From Hyphomicrobiales bacterium (GTDB lineage Bacteria > Pseudomonadota > Alphaproteobacteria > Rhizobiales > Beijerinckiaceae): DNA of 64,000 nt. Of this stretch, positions 17,439 through 26,400 are shown piece after piece. A model generated the notes under the pieces. That model was not told the DNA's origin and searched no databases. It saw only the letters and a program-made list of their open reading frames with translations. Position 1 is the first letter of the stretch. Each line of letters starts with the position of its first letter. Where the stretch lies: positions 722,001 through 786,000 of the forward strand of contig CAKNFP010000001.1 in NCBI GenBank assembly GCA_930633525.1, in the 5' to 3' direction. The position numbers and the translations under genes are program-made.

Positions 17439-18926
17439 CTAGTCCGTGAGCTGGTTCAGCCTAACGGGAAGTCGCCCCAGGCGGGTGCGCACGGCGCCAA
17501 TGACGCTTCGGGGGGCGGGCAATAGTTCCAGCAGCGGATGCCGCGTGGCAGACAGCGCGACCAGCCAGCCAATCGCGCTGCCGGCGACCGCACCGGCCAA
17601 TGCGAGGGCGCCGGGGTGCGGCGTGAAGCCGTCGGCAACCGCGATCGCAAGGGGAGCCGCGCTGGCGCCCGCCGTCACGATGGCGCTGCGCACAAGCCGT
17701 TCGATTAGGGCGCCCCAGGGGAAGGGCATGTGTCTGCGGATCACGATGAAGCTGACCACCATCTGCAGGGGGCCCGTGACGAAGAGACTCGCCGCGACCG
17801 CTTCGAGACTGTGGAAGGCAGCCAGCGTGACGATGAGGGCCGATGGCGGCAGCACGACGAGGCTTGCCGTCAACGTGTCCCTGATGCGTCCGACCGCAAC
17901 CAGGACGGGGTAGGTCAGGAAGGCCGCGAATAACGAGAGGGAACCAAGCGCCAGCAACCGGACGACGGGGGCAGCCCCCATCCACGCTGGGCCGAGCACG
18001 ATGGCGACGACCGGCTCTGCCAGGATTGCCAGGCCAACGAGGAACGGCCATTGCACGGCGGTCGCCAGGGCGATGCCGTGGAGATAGGCGCTCGAGAGCT
18101 CGCCGCCCGCCCGCACCTCGCGGGCAAAAGCCGGCAGCAGCACGGGCTGCAATGCCGAGAGCAGAGAGCGTTCCGGCATCTGCACCAGCATGGTCGCACG
18201 GCTGAACAGGCCCACGGCATCGAAGCCGAGGATGCGTGCAAGCACCAGTTGCGGCCAGGCCAGATACAGATTGTTGATGACCGCGGTGGCGCTGGCGTAA
18301 CCCCCAAAGGCAAAGACATGCCGCCAGTCAGCGAGGCCTGGCCGGAAGGTCGTCATGACAGGGCGCAACGCCAGTGCTGCGGCCAGGATGGCGACCGCCG
18401 AGGCCACATAGGCCAGGGCAAGGCTGCGGTAACCGAAGCCGGCCATGGCAAGGCCGACGGCTGTCGCGCCGTTGACGCATCCGCCGATGGTGTTGATGAG
18501 CGCTATCCTGTCGAAGGCCATCTCGCGGCGCAGGAGGGACAGGATGGGGTTGATGAAGGCGCCCAGCATGAAGCCGGCCGTCGAGATCCTCAGCACGATG
18601 GCGAGCCGCGCGTCGCCGTAGAAGGAGGCGATGGGCCCCGCCGTCACAAGCACAACGCCGATGACGAACGCGGACAGGACGAAGGTCACGGTGAATGTCG
18701 TTCGCACACCCTCTGTCGTGATCGCATGGGCCTGGATCAGATAGGAGCTCGCCCCGAAATCGCGCAGGATCTCACCAAGCAGGATGATGGTACCGCCGAT
18801 CACGAAGACGCCGATCTCGTCGGGGCTCACGAGCCGAGCCAGCGCTGCCGTCATCCCCAGGTTGATCAGGCTGGTGGCATAGCGCTCGATGAATGAGAAA
18901 GCGAATGAGCGGCGCAGACCTGTCAT
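17439..18926 (-). CDS. Oligosaccharide flippase (Wzx, MOP superfamily)
   Basis: A 495-residue polytopic membrane protein of normal Wzx length, with about 12-14 hydrophobic segments. It begins FAFSFIERYATSLINLGMTAALARLVSPDEIGVF, the typical opening of Polysacc_synt_3/MOP flippases. It should move the undecaprenyl-linked repeat unit across the inner membrane for Wzy. It is followed by a GT2 gene on the same strand and is divergent from the initiating transferase gene at 19242, which fits assembly of one Wzx/Wzy pathway. Confidence 0.88.
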   Translation of the reverse strand: MTGLRRSFAFSFIERYATSLINLGMTAALARLVSPDEIGVFVIGGTIILLGEILRDFGASSYLIQAHAITTEGVRTTFTVTFVLSAFVIGVVLVTAGPIASFYGDARLAIVLRISTAGFMLGAFINPILSLLRREMAFDRIALINTIGGCVNGATAVGLAMAGFGYRSLALAYVASAVAILAAALALRPVMTTFRPGLADWRHVFAFGGYASATAVINNLYLAWPQLVLARILGFDAVGLFSRATMLVQMPERSLLSALQPVLLPAFAREVRAGGELSSAYLHGIALATAVQWPFLVGLAILAEPVVAIVLGPAWMGAAPVVRLLALGSLSLFAAFLTYPVLVAVGRIRDTLTASLVVLPPSALIVTLAAFHSLEAVAASLFVTGPLQMVVSFIVIRRHMPFPWGALIERLVRSAIVTAGASAAPLAIAVADGFTPHPGALALAGAVAGSAIGWLVALSATRHPLLELLPAPRSVIGAVRTRLGRLPVRLNQLTD

Positions 18927-19241
18927 CGATCACCTGAGGGAAAGAAACGGTACCAGAGTCTACGCCATGTCCCTGGCGCGCTGGCCTCATCCGAAGGTGG
19001 AGCCCAGGCTACGAAAAAGGAGGGATGGGGGGCGACGGGTGTGACGACGGGCGCTGCCCTTTGGCGAGCCTTTACCTCTGACGGCCGCCGTGCCGGCCCG
19101 GCGTGTTACCTGAAATCCTGAATCGCCGCGATCCGGGCGTTCGTTAACATTGGATGAACGCCAGATCGGCGCCAATCAAGCCGCCCCCGGGTACGCCTGG
19201 AATAATGGCGCGCCTGGATCGATCGGGCTGCGGAGTTCGAT
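18927..19241. promoter_or_regulatory. Divergent promoter region wzx / initiating transferase
   Basis: 315 bp separating the flippase operon (minus strand) from the transferase operon (plus strand). No gene with coding character was found. It should contain both promoters; no palindrome stood out. Confidence 0.5.
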
Positions 19242-20375
19242 ATGCCGCTGCACGCCACACATCTGATGAACGCCTTCCTCCTGGCCGTCGTTCTGATCCT
19301 GCTGCTCAGGGGGATCGCCTGGCCGCTCGGGCTGATAGACAAGCCCGATAGCCGCAAGCTGCATCATGGCGGTGTGCCGGTCGTTGGTGGCATTGCCATG
19401 TTCCTCGCATTCTCTCTCACGGCCTGTCTGGTTGACGGTCTCCTGGAGACGTGCTGGCCACTGCTCGCGGGACTGGCGATCCTGGTTGGCCTTGGGGTCG
19501 TGGACGATCGGTTCAACCTGCGCGCTCCGCCGCGTCTCGCGGTGCAGATCACGGCGGCCCTTGTCATTGTCGCGCCCGGCGGCCATCTCATCACCGATCT
19601 CGGCGACGTCATCGGATTTGGTCTCGGAGCGGGCGCCGGAGGCGAGCGGGCGCTGGAACTCGGCATCTTCGCCATGCCGTTCACGCTCATCTTCATGGTC
19701 GGCGTGATCAATGCCCTCAACATGATCGACGGTCTGGACGGCCTGGCCGGCGGCGTCGCAGCGTCGGCCTTCTTCTGGCTGGCGATGGCTGGTTATTTCT
19801 CCGACGCAGGAAGCGCCACCCTGCCGCTCCTGCTGCTGTGTGTGACCGCGGGGTTTCTGCTGTTCAATCTGCGCCATCCCTGGCAGGCCCGCGCGCGGGT
19901 CTTCATGGGCGATGCGGGCTCGACCATGCTCGGCGCGAGCATCGCGTTTCTGACGATCGACGCCGCCACCGGCCCGGCCCGTCTGGCGCCGCTGCCGGCC
20001 TGGCTCTGGCTTTGTGCTTTGCCGGCTATTGATACATTGAGTCTGATCGTTCGGCGCCTTATGGTCGGGCAAAGCCCCATGGCGAGTGATCGTCGCCACC
20101 TGCATCACCTTCTCCTGGAGGCGGGGCTCTCGGCACGTGCTGCCACGACCACGATCGTCATGGTCACGTTCCTGCTCGGCGGCATCGGCATGCTGGGCGT
20201 GTGGCTTGGCATTTCCACCCATGTGATGGTTCTCGGCCTGGTGCTGGTGCTGGGCTTGCACGTGTTCTTCGTCGGCCATCATGAGCATCGCGCGGCGCGG
20301 CGCAACGCCGGCGCGGCCGCTCCGGCGGCGGATCCGGTGATGTCATCGCAGCCTGTGCGAAAGCGTCTGTCATGA
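19242..20375 (+). CDS. Undecaprenyl-phosphate sugar-1-phosphate transferase (WecA/MraY family)
   Basis: A 377-residue polytopic membrane enzyme. The family motifs are all visible: VVDDR with Asp88/Asp89, NALNMIDGLDGLAGG at 157-171, the catalytic FMGDAGST at 221-228, and HLHH at 286-289. It transfers a hexosamine-1-phosphate from its UDP-sugar to undecaprenyl phosphate, starting repeat-unit synthesis. As first gene of an operon of overlapping genes (19242-25198), it is the likely priming enzyme of this locus. Whether the sugar is GlcNAc or the modified amino sugar made by 29361-35516 cannot be told. Confidence 0.9.
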   Translation: MPLHATHLMNAFLLAVVLILLLRGIAWPLGLIDKPDSRKLHHGGVPVVGGIAMFLAFSLTACLVDGLLETCWPLLAGLAILVGLGVVDDRFNLRAPPRLAVQITAALVIVAPGGHLITDLGDVIGFGLGAGAGGERALELGIFAMPFTLIFMVGVINALNMIDGLDGLAGGVAASAFFWLAMAGYFSDAGSATLPLLLLCVTAGFLLFNLRHPWQARARVFMGDAGSTMLGASIAFLTIDAATGPARLAPLPAWLWLCALPAIDTLSLIVRRLMVGQSPMASDRRHLHHLLLEAGLSARAATTTIVMVTFLLGGIGMLGVWLGISTHVMVLGLVLVLGLHVFFVGHHEHRAARRNAGAAAPAADPVMSSQPVRKRLS

Positions 20376-21577
20376 AACTCGCTTATTTCGGCTTCCCGCA
20401 TCGTGGCGGCACCTACACGGTCTACCGGCTTCTGCGCGACGAGCTCGCGCCGTTCGGGACGAAGCTCTGCTGGATCGGCACCGGCGAGGCGGCGCATCGC
20501 GCGATCCGCGATCCCGCCTTCGCCGCGGAACTGGCCCATGGTTTTGTCACGGGCATGGCCACGGATGGTGAGCAGGCGCAGGCACGTTCTCTCGTGAGCG
20601 CGCTGGAAGCTGGCAGCTTCGACGGCGTGATCGTCAGCGTGCTGGCGGACAGGGCGCAGACCAATGCGGTGCGTTATCTGGCGGCCCCGATGCTGCGCAT
20701 CATGATCGTGCACAATATTACTCCCGCGACGTATGCCGCCGCGCGCGCCATCCGTGATCATGTGCATGCGACCGTCGGCGTCTCGCCACGCATTCGGGAT
20801 GACCTCGTCAGATCCTATGGATTCGACGACAGGTACACGATGGCCATTCCCAACGGCACGGATCTCGCTGAGCATCTGCCCGCAGCGCGGCCGTTTGTGG
20901 CGCATGCGCCGCTGCGGCTTTTGTCGCTCGGGCGGATCGAGGATGTCGCCAAGGGCGTGTTCTGGCTGCCGCAGATCCTTGAAGCGCTTCCGCCCGAGAT
21001 CACCTTGACGATTGCCGGCTCCGGCCCTGACGCGGAGCGCCTGCGCGCGCTCTCAATGTCGCTGGGAGCGCGCGTCCGCTTCACGGGCGAAGTCGACCCC
21101 GATACTGTGGATGCCTTGATGAAGACCCACGACATTCTTCTCGCGCCATCGCGTTTCGAGGGCTTCATGATCACCGCGGTCGAGGCCATGGCGCGGGGCT
21201 GTGTGCCCGTCATCGCGCGGATCCATGGGGTCACCGATTCCATCGTCACGGACGGTGCCGACGGCCTGTTGTTCCCCGTGGGGGATTGGCGCGCCGCTGC
21301 TGCGGGGATCCTGTGTCTCGACAACGATCGCCCGCTGCTGCATCGGCTGGCCGCCGCGGGATGCTGGACAGCCCATGAACGGTTCCGGGCCGATCTGATG
21401 GCGTCGCGCTATCACACGCTGATCCGCCGGCTCGTCCATGACCGCCCCGCCATCGCGAAGCCACTGTCTTTCGATCACTGGCGCATGGCGGGCGGGCTGA
21501 GGCCCGGGCTACGCAGCTATCTGCCTTCGCCGATCAAGAATGTTCTGCGCGTCCTGCGCGAGCGGGCCGTGTCATGA
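20372..21577 (+). CDS. Glycosyltransferase family 4 (GT-B)
   Basis: 401 residues. The N-terminal half begins MKLAYFGFPHRGGTYTVYRLL. The C-terminal donor domain has LLSLGRIEDVAKGVFWLP, ITLTIAGSGPDAERL and the EX7E-type motif in SRFEGFMITAVEAMARG. It adds a sugar to the growing repeat with retention of configuration. It overlaps the initiating transferase and the next acyltransferase gene by 4 bp each (ATGA). Substrate unknown. Confidence 0.87.
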   Translation: MKLAYFGFPHRGGTYTVYRLLRDELAPFGTKLCWIGTGEAAHRAIRDPAFAAELAHGFVTGMATDGEQAQARSLVSALEAGSFDGVIVSVLADRAQTNAVRYLAAPMLRIMIVHNITPATYAAARAIRDHVHATVGVSPRIRDDLVRSYGFDDRYTMAIPNGTDLAEHLPAARPFVAHAPLRLLSLGRIEDVAKGVFWLPQILEALPPEITLTIAGSGPDAERLRALSMSLGARVRFTGEVDPDTVDALMKTHDILLAPSRFEGFMITAVEAMARGCVPVIARIHGVTDSIVTDGADGLLFPVGDWRAAAAGILCLDNDRPLLHRLAAAGCWTAHERFRADLMASRYHTLIRRLVHDRPAIAKPLSFDHWRMAGGLRPGLRSYLPSPIKNVLRVLRERAVS

Positions 21578-22215
21578 TGAGCGCCCGGCACGCCCTTCAC
21601 GGCGAAGGCGCCCGCCCGCTCAGGACGATCGGCGCCTACCGGCCGAGCCCGCACAGCCGCGCCAACAAGATCGCCCGGCTGGCCTGGGGTTGCGTGTGGC
21701 TCCTGCTGTTCCGGCCAAGCCCCAAGCCGTTCCATGCCTGGCGGCGGATGCTGCTCAGATTGTTCGGCGCCGAGATCGGCCCCGGCGCCGTCATCCATGC
21801 CTCCGCGCGCATCTGGGCGCCCTGGAACCTGACCATGGGCACCTGCGCCAGCCTCAGCCATCGCGTCGACTGCTATGCGGTCGATCTCATTTCCATCGGC
21901 GACTACGCGACGGTGAGCCAGTACAGCTTCCTGTGCGCGGCGAGCCATGACATCGACGCGCCCGACATGCCGCTCGTGACGGCGCCTATCGTCATCGGCG
22001 CCCATGCCTGGATCGCGGCCGATGCCTTTGTCGGGCCGGGTGTGACCATCGGTGAGGGGGCCGTGGTTGGGGCGCGTGCCTCGGCCTTTCGTCCGGTGCC
22101 GCCATGGACCGTCGTGGCGGGCAACCCGGCGCGGGCGATCCGTATGCGTCGACCCGCGGTGGCAGCCGCTCAAGGGGCGAATTGGGCTGCCGAGCACAGG
22201 GGGCAAGCGACATGA
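21574..22215 (+). CDS. WcaF-like left-handed beta-helix acetyltransferase
   Basis: 213 residues. An N-terminal hydrophobic/basic region (about residues 35-60) precedes hexapeptide repeats such as IGPGAVIHASARIWAPWNLTMG, and the typical WcaF ending VVAGNPARAIRMR is present. Members O-acetylate sugars of exopolysaccharides using acetyl-CoA. The catalytic histidine is probably in CAASHDI. It sits in a chain of ATGA overlaps with glycosyltransferases on both sides, so it probably decorates the repeat unit. Confidence 0.85.
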   Translation: MMSARHALHGEGARPLRTIGAYRPSPHSRANKIARLAWGCVWLLLFRPSPKPFHAWRRMLLRLFGAEIGPGAVIHASARIWAPWNLTMGTCASLSHRVDCYAVDLISIGDYATVSQYSFLCAASHDIDAPDMPLVTAPIVIGAHAWIAADAFVGPGVTIGEGAVVGARASAFRPVPPWTVVAGNPARAIRMRRPAVAAAQGANWAAEHRGQAT

Positions 22216-23045
22216 GCATTTCCGTTCTCATCCTGACCTTGAACGAGGAAAACATCCTGCCCTCATGTCTCGCGTCGGTCGCGTGGAGCGATGATGTCGT
22301 GGTGCTCGATTCCTTCAGCACCGACCGTACAGTAGAGATCGCGAAAGCGGCAGGCGCGCGTGTCTATCAACGTGCCTACGATAATGAGCACACACAGCAT
22401 AATTACGCGTTGAAGGAAATACACTTCAAATACCCATGGGTTTACATGCCCGACGCGGATGAAATAACTCCGCCGGATCTGCGCGATGAGATGCTGGCAG
22501 CCGTTGCCGATCCGGACCGGCCGGAAGCGGGCTTCCGTGTGCGCTTCAAGGTCATCTTCATGGGCCAGTGGCTCAAGCACAGCAGCCTCTATCCCACCTG
22601 GGTCATGCGCCTTGTCAGGCCGGAGAAAGTGCATTTCGAGCGCGAGATCAATTCGGTCTGCGTTGTCGATGGGCCGGTTGGCCGGCTACAGGGGCACTTC
22701 ACTCACTACAGTTTCAACAAGGGGCTCAATGCCTGGTACGAGAAGCACAATCGCTACTCGTGGCATGAAGCGCGCGAGTCCCTGATGAGCCTCGAGCGGG
22801 GCAGCCTCAGGATGAGTGATCTCTTCAGCAGGGAAGCGCCTCGCCGCCGCCGCGCGATGAAGGAATTGTCCTTCCGTCTGCCTTGCCGGCCCACGCTGCG
22901 GTTTCTTTACATGTACTTTGTCAGACGTGGATTTCTGGACGGTTGGGCAGGCTATGTCTATTGCCGCCTGCTTGTCGCCTATGAATACATGATCGTGATC
23001 AAGATCGCGGAGATCCGCCGCCGACGCCAAGGTTTGCCTGTATGA
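22212..23045 (+). CDS. Glycosyltransferase family 2 (WaaE/KdtX-like)
   Basis: 277 residues from the ATG at 22212, which overlaps the preceding stop by 4 bp. It starts MSISVLILTLNEENILPSCL, then LDSFSTDRTVEIAK, and MPDADEITPP contains the metal-binding DAD. The conserved HYSFNKGLNAWYEKHNRYS block and C-terminal amphipathic region are typical of the LgtF/WaaE subgroup of GT2, often beta-1,4-glucosyltransferases. It acts on the lipid-linked or core acceptor at the inner membrane. Donor inferred only. Confidence 0.87.
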   Translation: MSISVLILTLNEENILPSCLASVAWSDDVVVLDSFSTDRTVEIAKAAGARVYQRAYDNEHTQHNYALKEIHFKYPWVYMPDADEITPPDLRDEMLAAVADPDRPEAGFRVRFKVIFMGQWLKHSSLYPTWVMRLVRPEKVHFEREINSVCVVDGPVGRLQGHFTHYSFNKGLNAWYEKHNRYSWHEARESLMSLERGSLRMSDLFSREAPRRRRAMKELSFRLPCRPTLRFLYMYFVRRGFLDGWAGYVYCRLLVAYEYMIVIKIAEIRRRRQGLPV

Positions 23046-23060
23046 ACAGCGTTTGCCGGT

Positions 23061-23846
23061 ATGAGGGATGGCCAGTGTGAAGGGCTGCCGGTCTGCGGAT
23101 CGGGCCGAAGGGATGCTTCGATGCAGCAAAGTCCGGTCCCCCTGGGTCCCGAGGTTGCCAGGCGTTCGGCAGGTCGTCCGCGCTGGTGGTCGGGGATGAC
23201 TACGGACGGGATGACCTTGCGCCATCGCTTGGTCCTTTCACCGGGCGCGGGTCTTCTTCTGATCGCCGCGCTCGCCGTCACCGCGATGATCATGCTGCCG
23301 GCTTTCGGGCTCCTGGCGGCCGAGCGATTGCTGTCGGTGCACTCCGAGGCCGGCAGCGCCGATGCCATCGTGGTGCTGGGCGGGGACGGTCCACGCCGCG
23401 CCTATCGCGCGGCGTCGCTCTATCGCGCTGGCGTGGCACCACAGGTTATTATCGCGGGCGATGGCGATTGTCAGTTCATTCGGCAGATGATGATTGATCG
23501 CGGTGTCCCGGGGGCCGTGATCCAGACGGAATGTCGATCGCGCAATACTTGGGAAAACGCACTCTTCTCCGTTCCCATGCTGATTCAAGCCAAAGTGCGT
23601 CGGGCTGTCATCGTCACCAGCTGGTTCCATAGCAGGCGCGCTCTCGCTTGCTTCCGGGCGGTGGCGCCACAGGTGGCCTTTGCGTCGTCGCCCGTTGAGC
23701 CGGAATGGCCGTCCTGGCGTCTTGTGGCGGATCCCGACAGCGGTCGCATCCTTCTCGAGTATGTGAAAGTCGCCTGGTACATGCTGCGCTATGGCGTCGA
23801 TATAACGGGGTTCGGTGGGGCCGATACGCAGGGGGGGACGTCATGA
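23061..23846 (+). CDS. YdcF/SanA-family (DUF218) membrane-anchored protein
   Basis: Up to 261 residues. The true start may be one of the later ATGs (23121, 23196 or 23208), because the first 45 residues have no family character and no strong ribosome site. One membrane segment (about residues 62-85) is followed by the DUF218 fold: DAIVVLGGDGPRRAYRAASLY, VIIAGDGD, ECRSRNTWENA and VIVTSWFHSRRALACFR. The family (ElyC, SanA, YdcF) is linked to envelope polysaccharide metabolism, with unclear chemistry. Location inside an EPS operon, coupled to the polymerase gene, supports a role in lipid-carrier or repeat-unit handling. Confidence 0.8.
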   Translation: MRDGQCEGLPVCGSGRRDASMQQSPVPLGPEVARRSAGRPRWWSGMTTDGMTLRHRLVLSPGAGLLLIAALAVTAMIMLPAFGLLAAERLLSVHSEAGSADAIVVLGGDGPRRAYRAASLYRAGVAPQVIIAGDGDCQFIRQMMIDRGVPGAVIQTECRSRNTWENALFSVPMLIQAKVRRAVIVTSWFHSRRALACFRAVAPQVAFASSPVEPEWPSWRLVADPDSGRILLEYVKVAWYMLRYGVDITGFGGADTQGGTS

Positions 23847-25198
23847 GCGCCTACAGCGAGGCCGGATGGCTCTGGGACAACTGGATGTGGACAGCCATTG
23901 TCGCTGCCATCACCATTGCCATGCTGCTGTCGGCGATGACCCGTCCGGGCAAGATCTACGAGTTTCCATTCCTCGCAGCGGCCATAACCTTCGCCTTCAT
24001 TCTCCCGCAACTGCCCGGCCTCGCGACAGATCGCTTCCTGCCGGCCGGTGGCTATGCGAAGGCAATCGCTTTCACCGGCCTCTGTCTTGCCATGTGTCAG
24101 ATGGGCTGGTGGGCTTGCCGAAGGCCGATGCGTCTTGTCGACTGGACCTTCGACGAGCGCCGCCTGCTGATAGCGGCCGGCGTGTTGTCCCTGATCGGCG
24201 CATCCTTCTACATCCAGCTGAGTCGGTTGCCGCGCGACGTGACCGTGGGCACCACGATCAGCGGGCTGCCGGTGGTATACCTTTTCTTTTCGCGGATGCT
24301 GACCTATGGCCTGGCGCTGGGTCTCATCTGCCTCGCGCGGCGTCCGTCTGCATGGGCATGGGCCATCGTACTCGGTGGAAGCCTCCTTTATCTCGATCGC
24401 ATAATTATCACCGGCAAACGCGGTGAGGCCATGGAATTCCTGATGCTCATCGCATTGGCGCTGTGGTTCCACCGGGGTTGGGCGGCGCCGCGTTTCCTGA
24501 TGCTGACAGGGTTGGTCGCGGGAACCTTGCTGCTGGGATCGACCCATGACTATCGTGAGTTGACGCGGAGTGAAGGTATTCCAGATGTCGCGTCCCTTTC
24601 TCAAATCGATATCGTTGAGAATTTCGACCAGATTCTGGAAAGAGGCGGTCCGGAAATGCACAATGCGGTCCTGCGCATTGCGGCCACCGATCGCAGTCGT
24701 GACTTTGACTACGGCGCGTTTCACTGGAACATGCTGGTTTATACCTTCGTCCCCGCCCAACTGGTCGGCCAGGCCCTGAAGGGCGCGCTGATGATCGACA
24801 TGGATCAGCGATACGACCGGGAATATGATCCATTACTTGGAAGTACCGAGACAGGCATGGCCGATGCCTTTTCATCCTTCTGGTACTTCGGGGCCCTCAA
24901 GTTCTTCCTGATTGCATTTGCCATGCGCGCGATCTACCGCGCCGCGATCGGCGGCAGCACGGGTGCGGAAATCGTGTATCTCCTGTCGGTGGTGCCGGCG
25001 ATGCATACGTTTTCCCATTTCACGCAGTGGATCCTGTCAGCCTGGGTGCAACTGGCGATCTTCCTCCTGCCGGCGTTGCTTTATGCACGCCAGCGGAGGG
25101 ATGAAGCCTTGAGGGACAATGCCTTGCCGGTGCGGATCAGCGATCACCAGATATCGATGCAGCCTGGCCTGACGCCACCCCTACAGATCCACTCATAG
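23843..25198 (+). CDS. Candidate O-antigen/EPS repeat-unit polymerase (Wzy-like)
   Basis: 451 residues from the ATG at 23843, which overlaps the YdcF stop and has a GGGGGGG ribosome site. It has roughly ten or more hydrophobic segments and one large loop (about residues 235-345) rich in charged residues, including the THDYRELTR region. That topology is typical of Wzy polymerases, which share little sequence. It is the only gene in the locus with this topology, and a Wzx flippase and Wzc are present, so polymerase is the best assignment. Its 3' end overlaps the convergent glycosyltransferase by 55 bp. Confidence 0.65.
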   Translation: MSAYSEAGWLWDNWMWTAIVAAITIAMLLSAMTRPGKIYEFPFLAAAITFAFILPQLPGLATDRFLPAGGYAKAIAFTGLCLAMCQMGWWACRRPMRLVDWTFDERRLLIAAGVLSLIGASFYIQLSRLPRDVTVGTTISGLPVVYLFFSRMLTYGLALGLICLARRPSAWAWAIVLGGSLLYLDRIIITGKRGEAMEFLMLIALALWFHRGWAAPRFLMLTGLVAGTLLLGSTHDYRELTRSEGIPDVASLSQIDIVENFDQILERGGPEMHNAVLRIAATDRSRDFDYGAFHWNMLVYTFVPAQLVGQALKGALMIDMDQRYDREYDPLLGSTETGMADAFSSFWYFGALKFFLIAFAMRAIYRAAIGGSTGAEIVYLLSVVPAMHTFSHFTQWILSAWVQLAIFLLPALLYARQRRDEALRDNALPVRISDHQISMQPGLTPPLQIHS

Positions 25199-26400
25199 AC
25201 GGCGGAAAACTCCTGGGCCACGGCTGGCCAGCTGAAATGCTCCCCGACCAGCGTGCGGCCGGCCTCGCCCATCGCCGCGAGCAGCGTAGGCGGCCATGCG
25301 GCAAGATCGACAAGACATGCGGTCAAGCTGTCGACATCGGGCATCACCGCGACGGCAGCGCCATGGGAGACGCCTTCCGGCAGGTTGCATTGCGGCGTCA
25401 TCAGCACCGGCAGGCCGTGTTGCCAGGCTTCCAGGATCGCCATCGGCAGGCCCTCGCTCACCGAGGGCAGAATGAAGGCATCTGAGGCGGCGAAGGTCGC
25501 CTCTTTCGCGGCGTCATGCTGCGGGCCGATGAAATGCACACTGGCGCCGAGCGCGAGATTGGCCGCGAGAGACCGCAAGCCGGCGACATAGCTGTCCGCT
25601 CCCCAGCCGGCGAGCACGAGTTGCCAGGCCGAGGCCCGCGTCCCCGCGCGTTGCTTGAAGGCGCCCCAGGCACGGATGAGGTTCGTCAGCCCCTTCTTCG
25701 GGGTCAGCCGCCCGAGAAAAAGAAGCACGCGCGCATCGTCCGGCAGCGCCGCGCGCCAGGCCGGGCGCGCCGCCGGGCTGCTCTTCGGGGCGGTGACGCC
25801 GTTGCGGATGACACAGACGGGATTGCGCAGGCCGAAGGCGCGGATCGCCTCCAGTTCCGCGTCGCAAAGCGCGTGGATACAGGCGGCGTTGGTGAGATGC
25901 GCGCGCTCATAGAGGCGCGTCGCGATGTCCTTTTTCCAGCCGCTGTTGGCGAGTGCCCAGGAGTCCAGCATGCCGTGCGGGCTCACGATGTAGGGCGCAT
26001 GCCTCGCGGCGCCCCACCGGCGTGCCGCGACCGAGGGGTACATCCACAAGCCATGGACGTGGAGAACATCGAGGTCGACGGCGGCCATCGCGGCGGACAA
26101 TCCCGGCGCATAACCGAAACCGCGAGGGCCGGCGGTCGTGCACAACTGCACCGGCAACGCGCCCCAGCCCCCGAGATCGCGGTTCCCGCCGTGATCGGCG
26201 AGGGAAAAGACCTCTATGTGGTGCGATAGCGCGGGCGCATGCAAGGCCAGGCCGAGCGCCTGGACGCAAGCCGCGACCCCACCCGCCGTCGGCGCAATGG
26301 AGCCAAGCAGCATGCCCACCTTCAGCGGAGAGGGCGCGGGCAGCGGCGCGGCCCTGGCCGGGGATGCGATCGTCAGCGCGTCGATCAATGGCATGGTCAT
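25144..26400 (-). CDS. Glycosyltransferase family 4
   Basis: 418 residues. The N-terminal acceptor domain has GSIAPTAGGVAACVQALG and the HVHGLWMYPS segment. The donor domain has LLFLGRLTPKKGLTNLIRAW, QLVLAGWGAD and SVSEGLPMAILEAWQHGLPV (EX7E). This pattern is common in GT4 enzymes of capsule and EPS loci. It is the last gene of a three-glycosyltransferase operon (29053 to 25144) and overlaps its upstream neighbour by 4 bp. Its 3' end overlaps the convergent polymerase gene. Confidence 0.87.
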   Translation of the reverse strand: MTMPLIDALTIASPARAAPLPAPSPLKVGMLLGSIAPTAGGVAACVQALGLALHAPALSHHIEVFSLADHGGNRDLGGWGALPVQLCTTAGPRGFGYAPGLSAAMAAVDLDVLHVHGLWMYPSVAARRWGAARHAPYIVSPHGMLDSWALANSGWKKDIATRLYERAHLTNAACIHALCDAELEAIRAFGLRNPVCVIRNGVTAPKSSPAARPAWRAALPDDARVLLFLGRLTPKKGLTNLIRAWGAFKQRAGTRASAWQLVLAGWGADSYVAGLRSLAANLALGASVHFIGPQHDAAKEATFAASDAFILPSVSEGLPMAILEAWQHGLPVLMTPQCNLPEGVSHGAAVAVMPDVDSLTACLVDLAAWPPTLLAAMGEAGRTLVGEHFSWPAVAQEFSAVYEWICRGGVRPGCIDIW

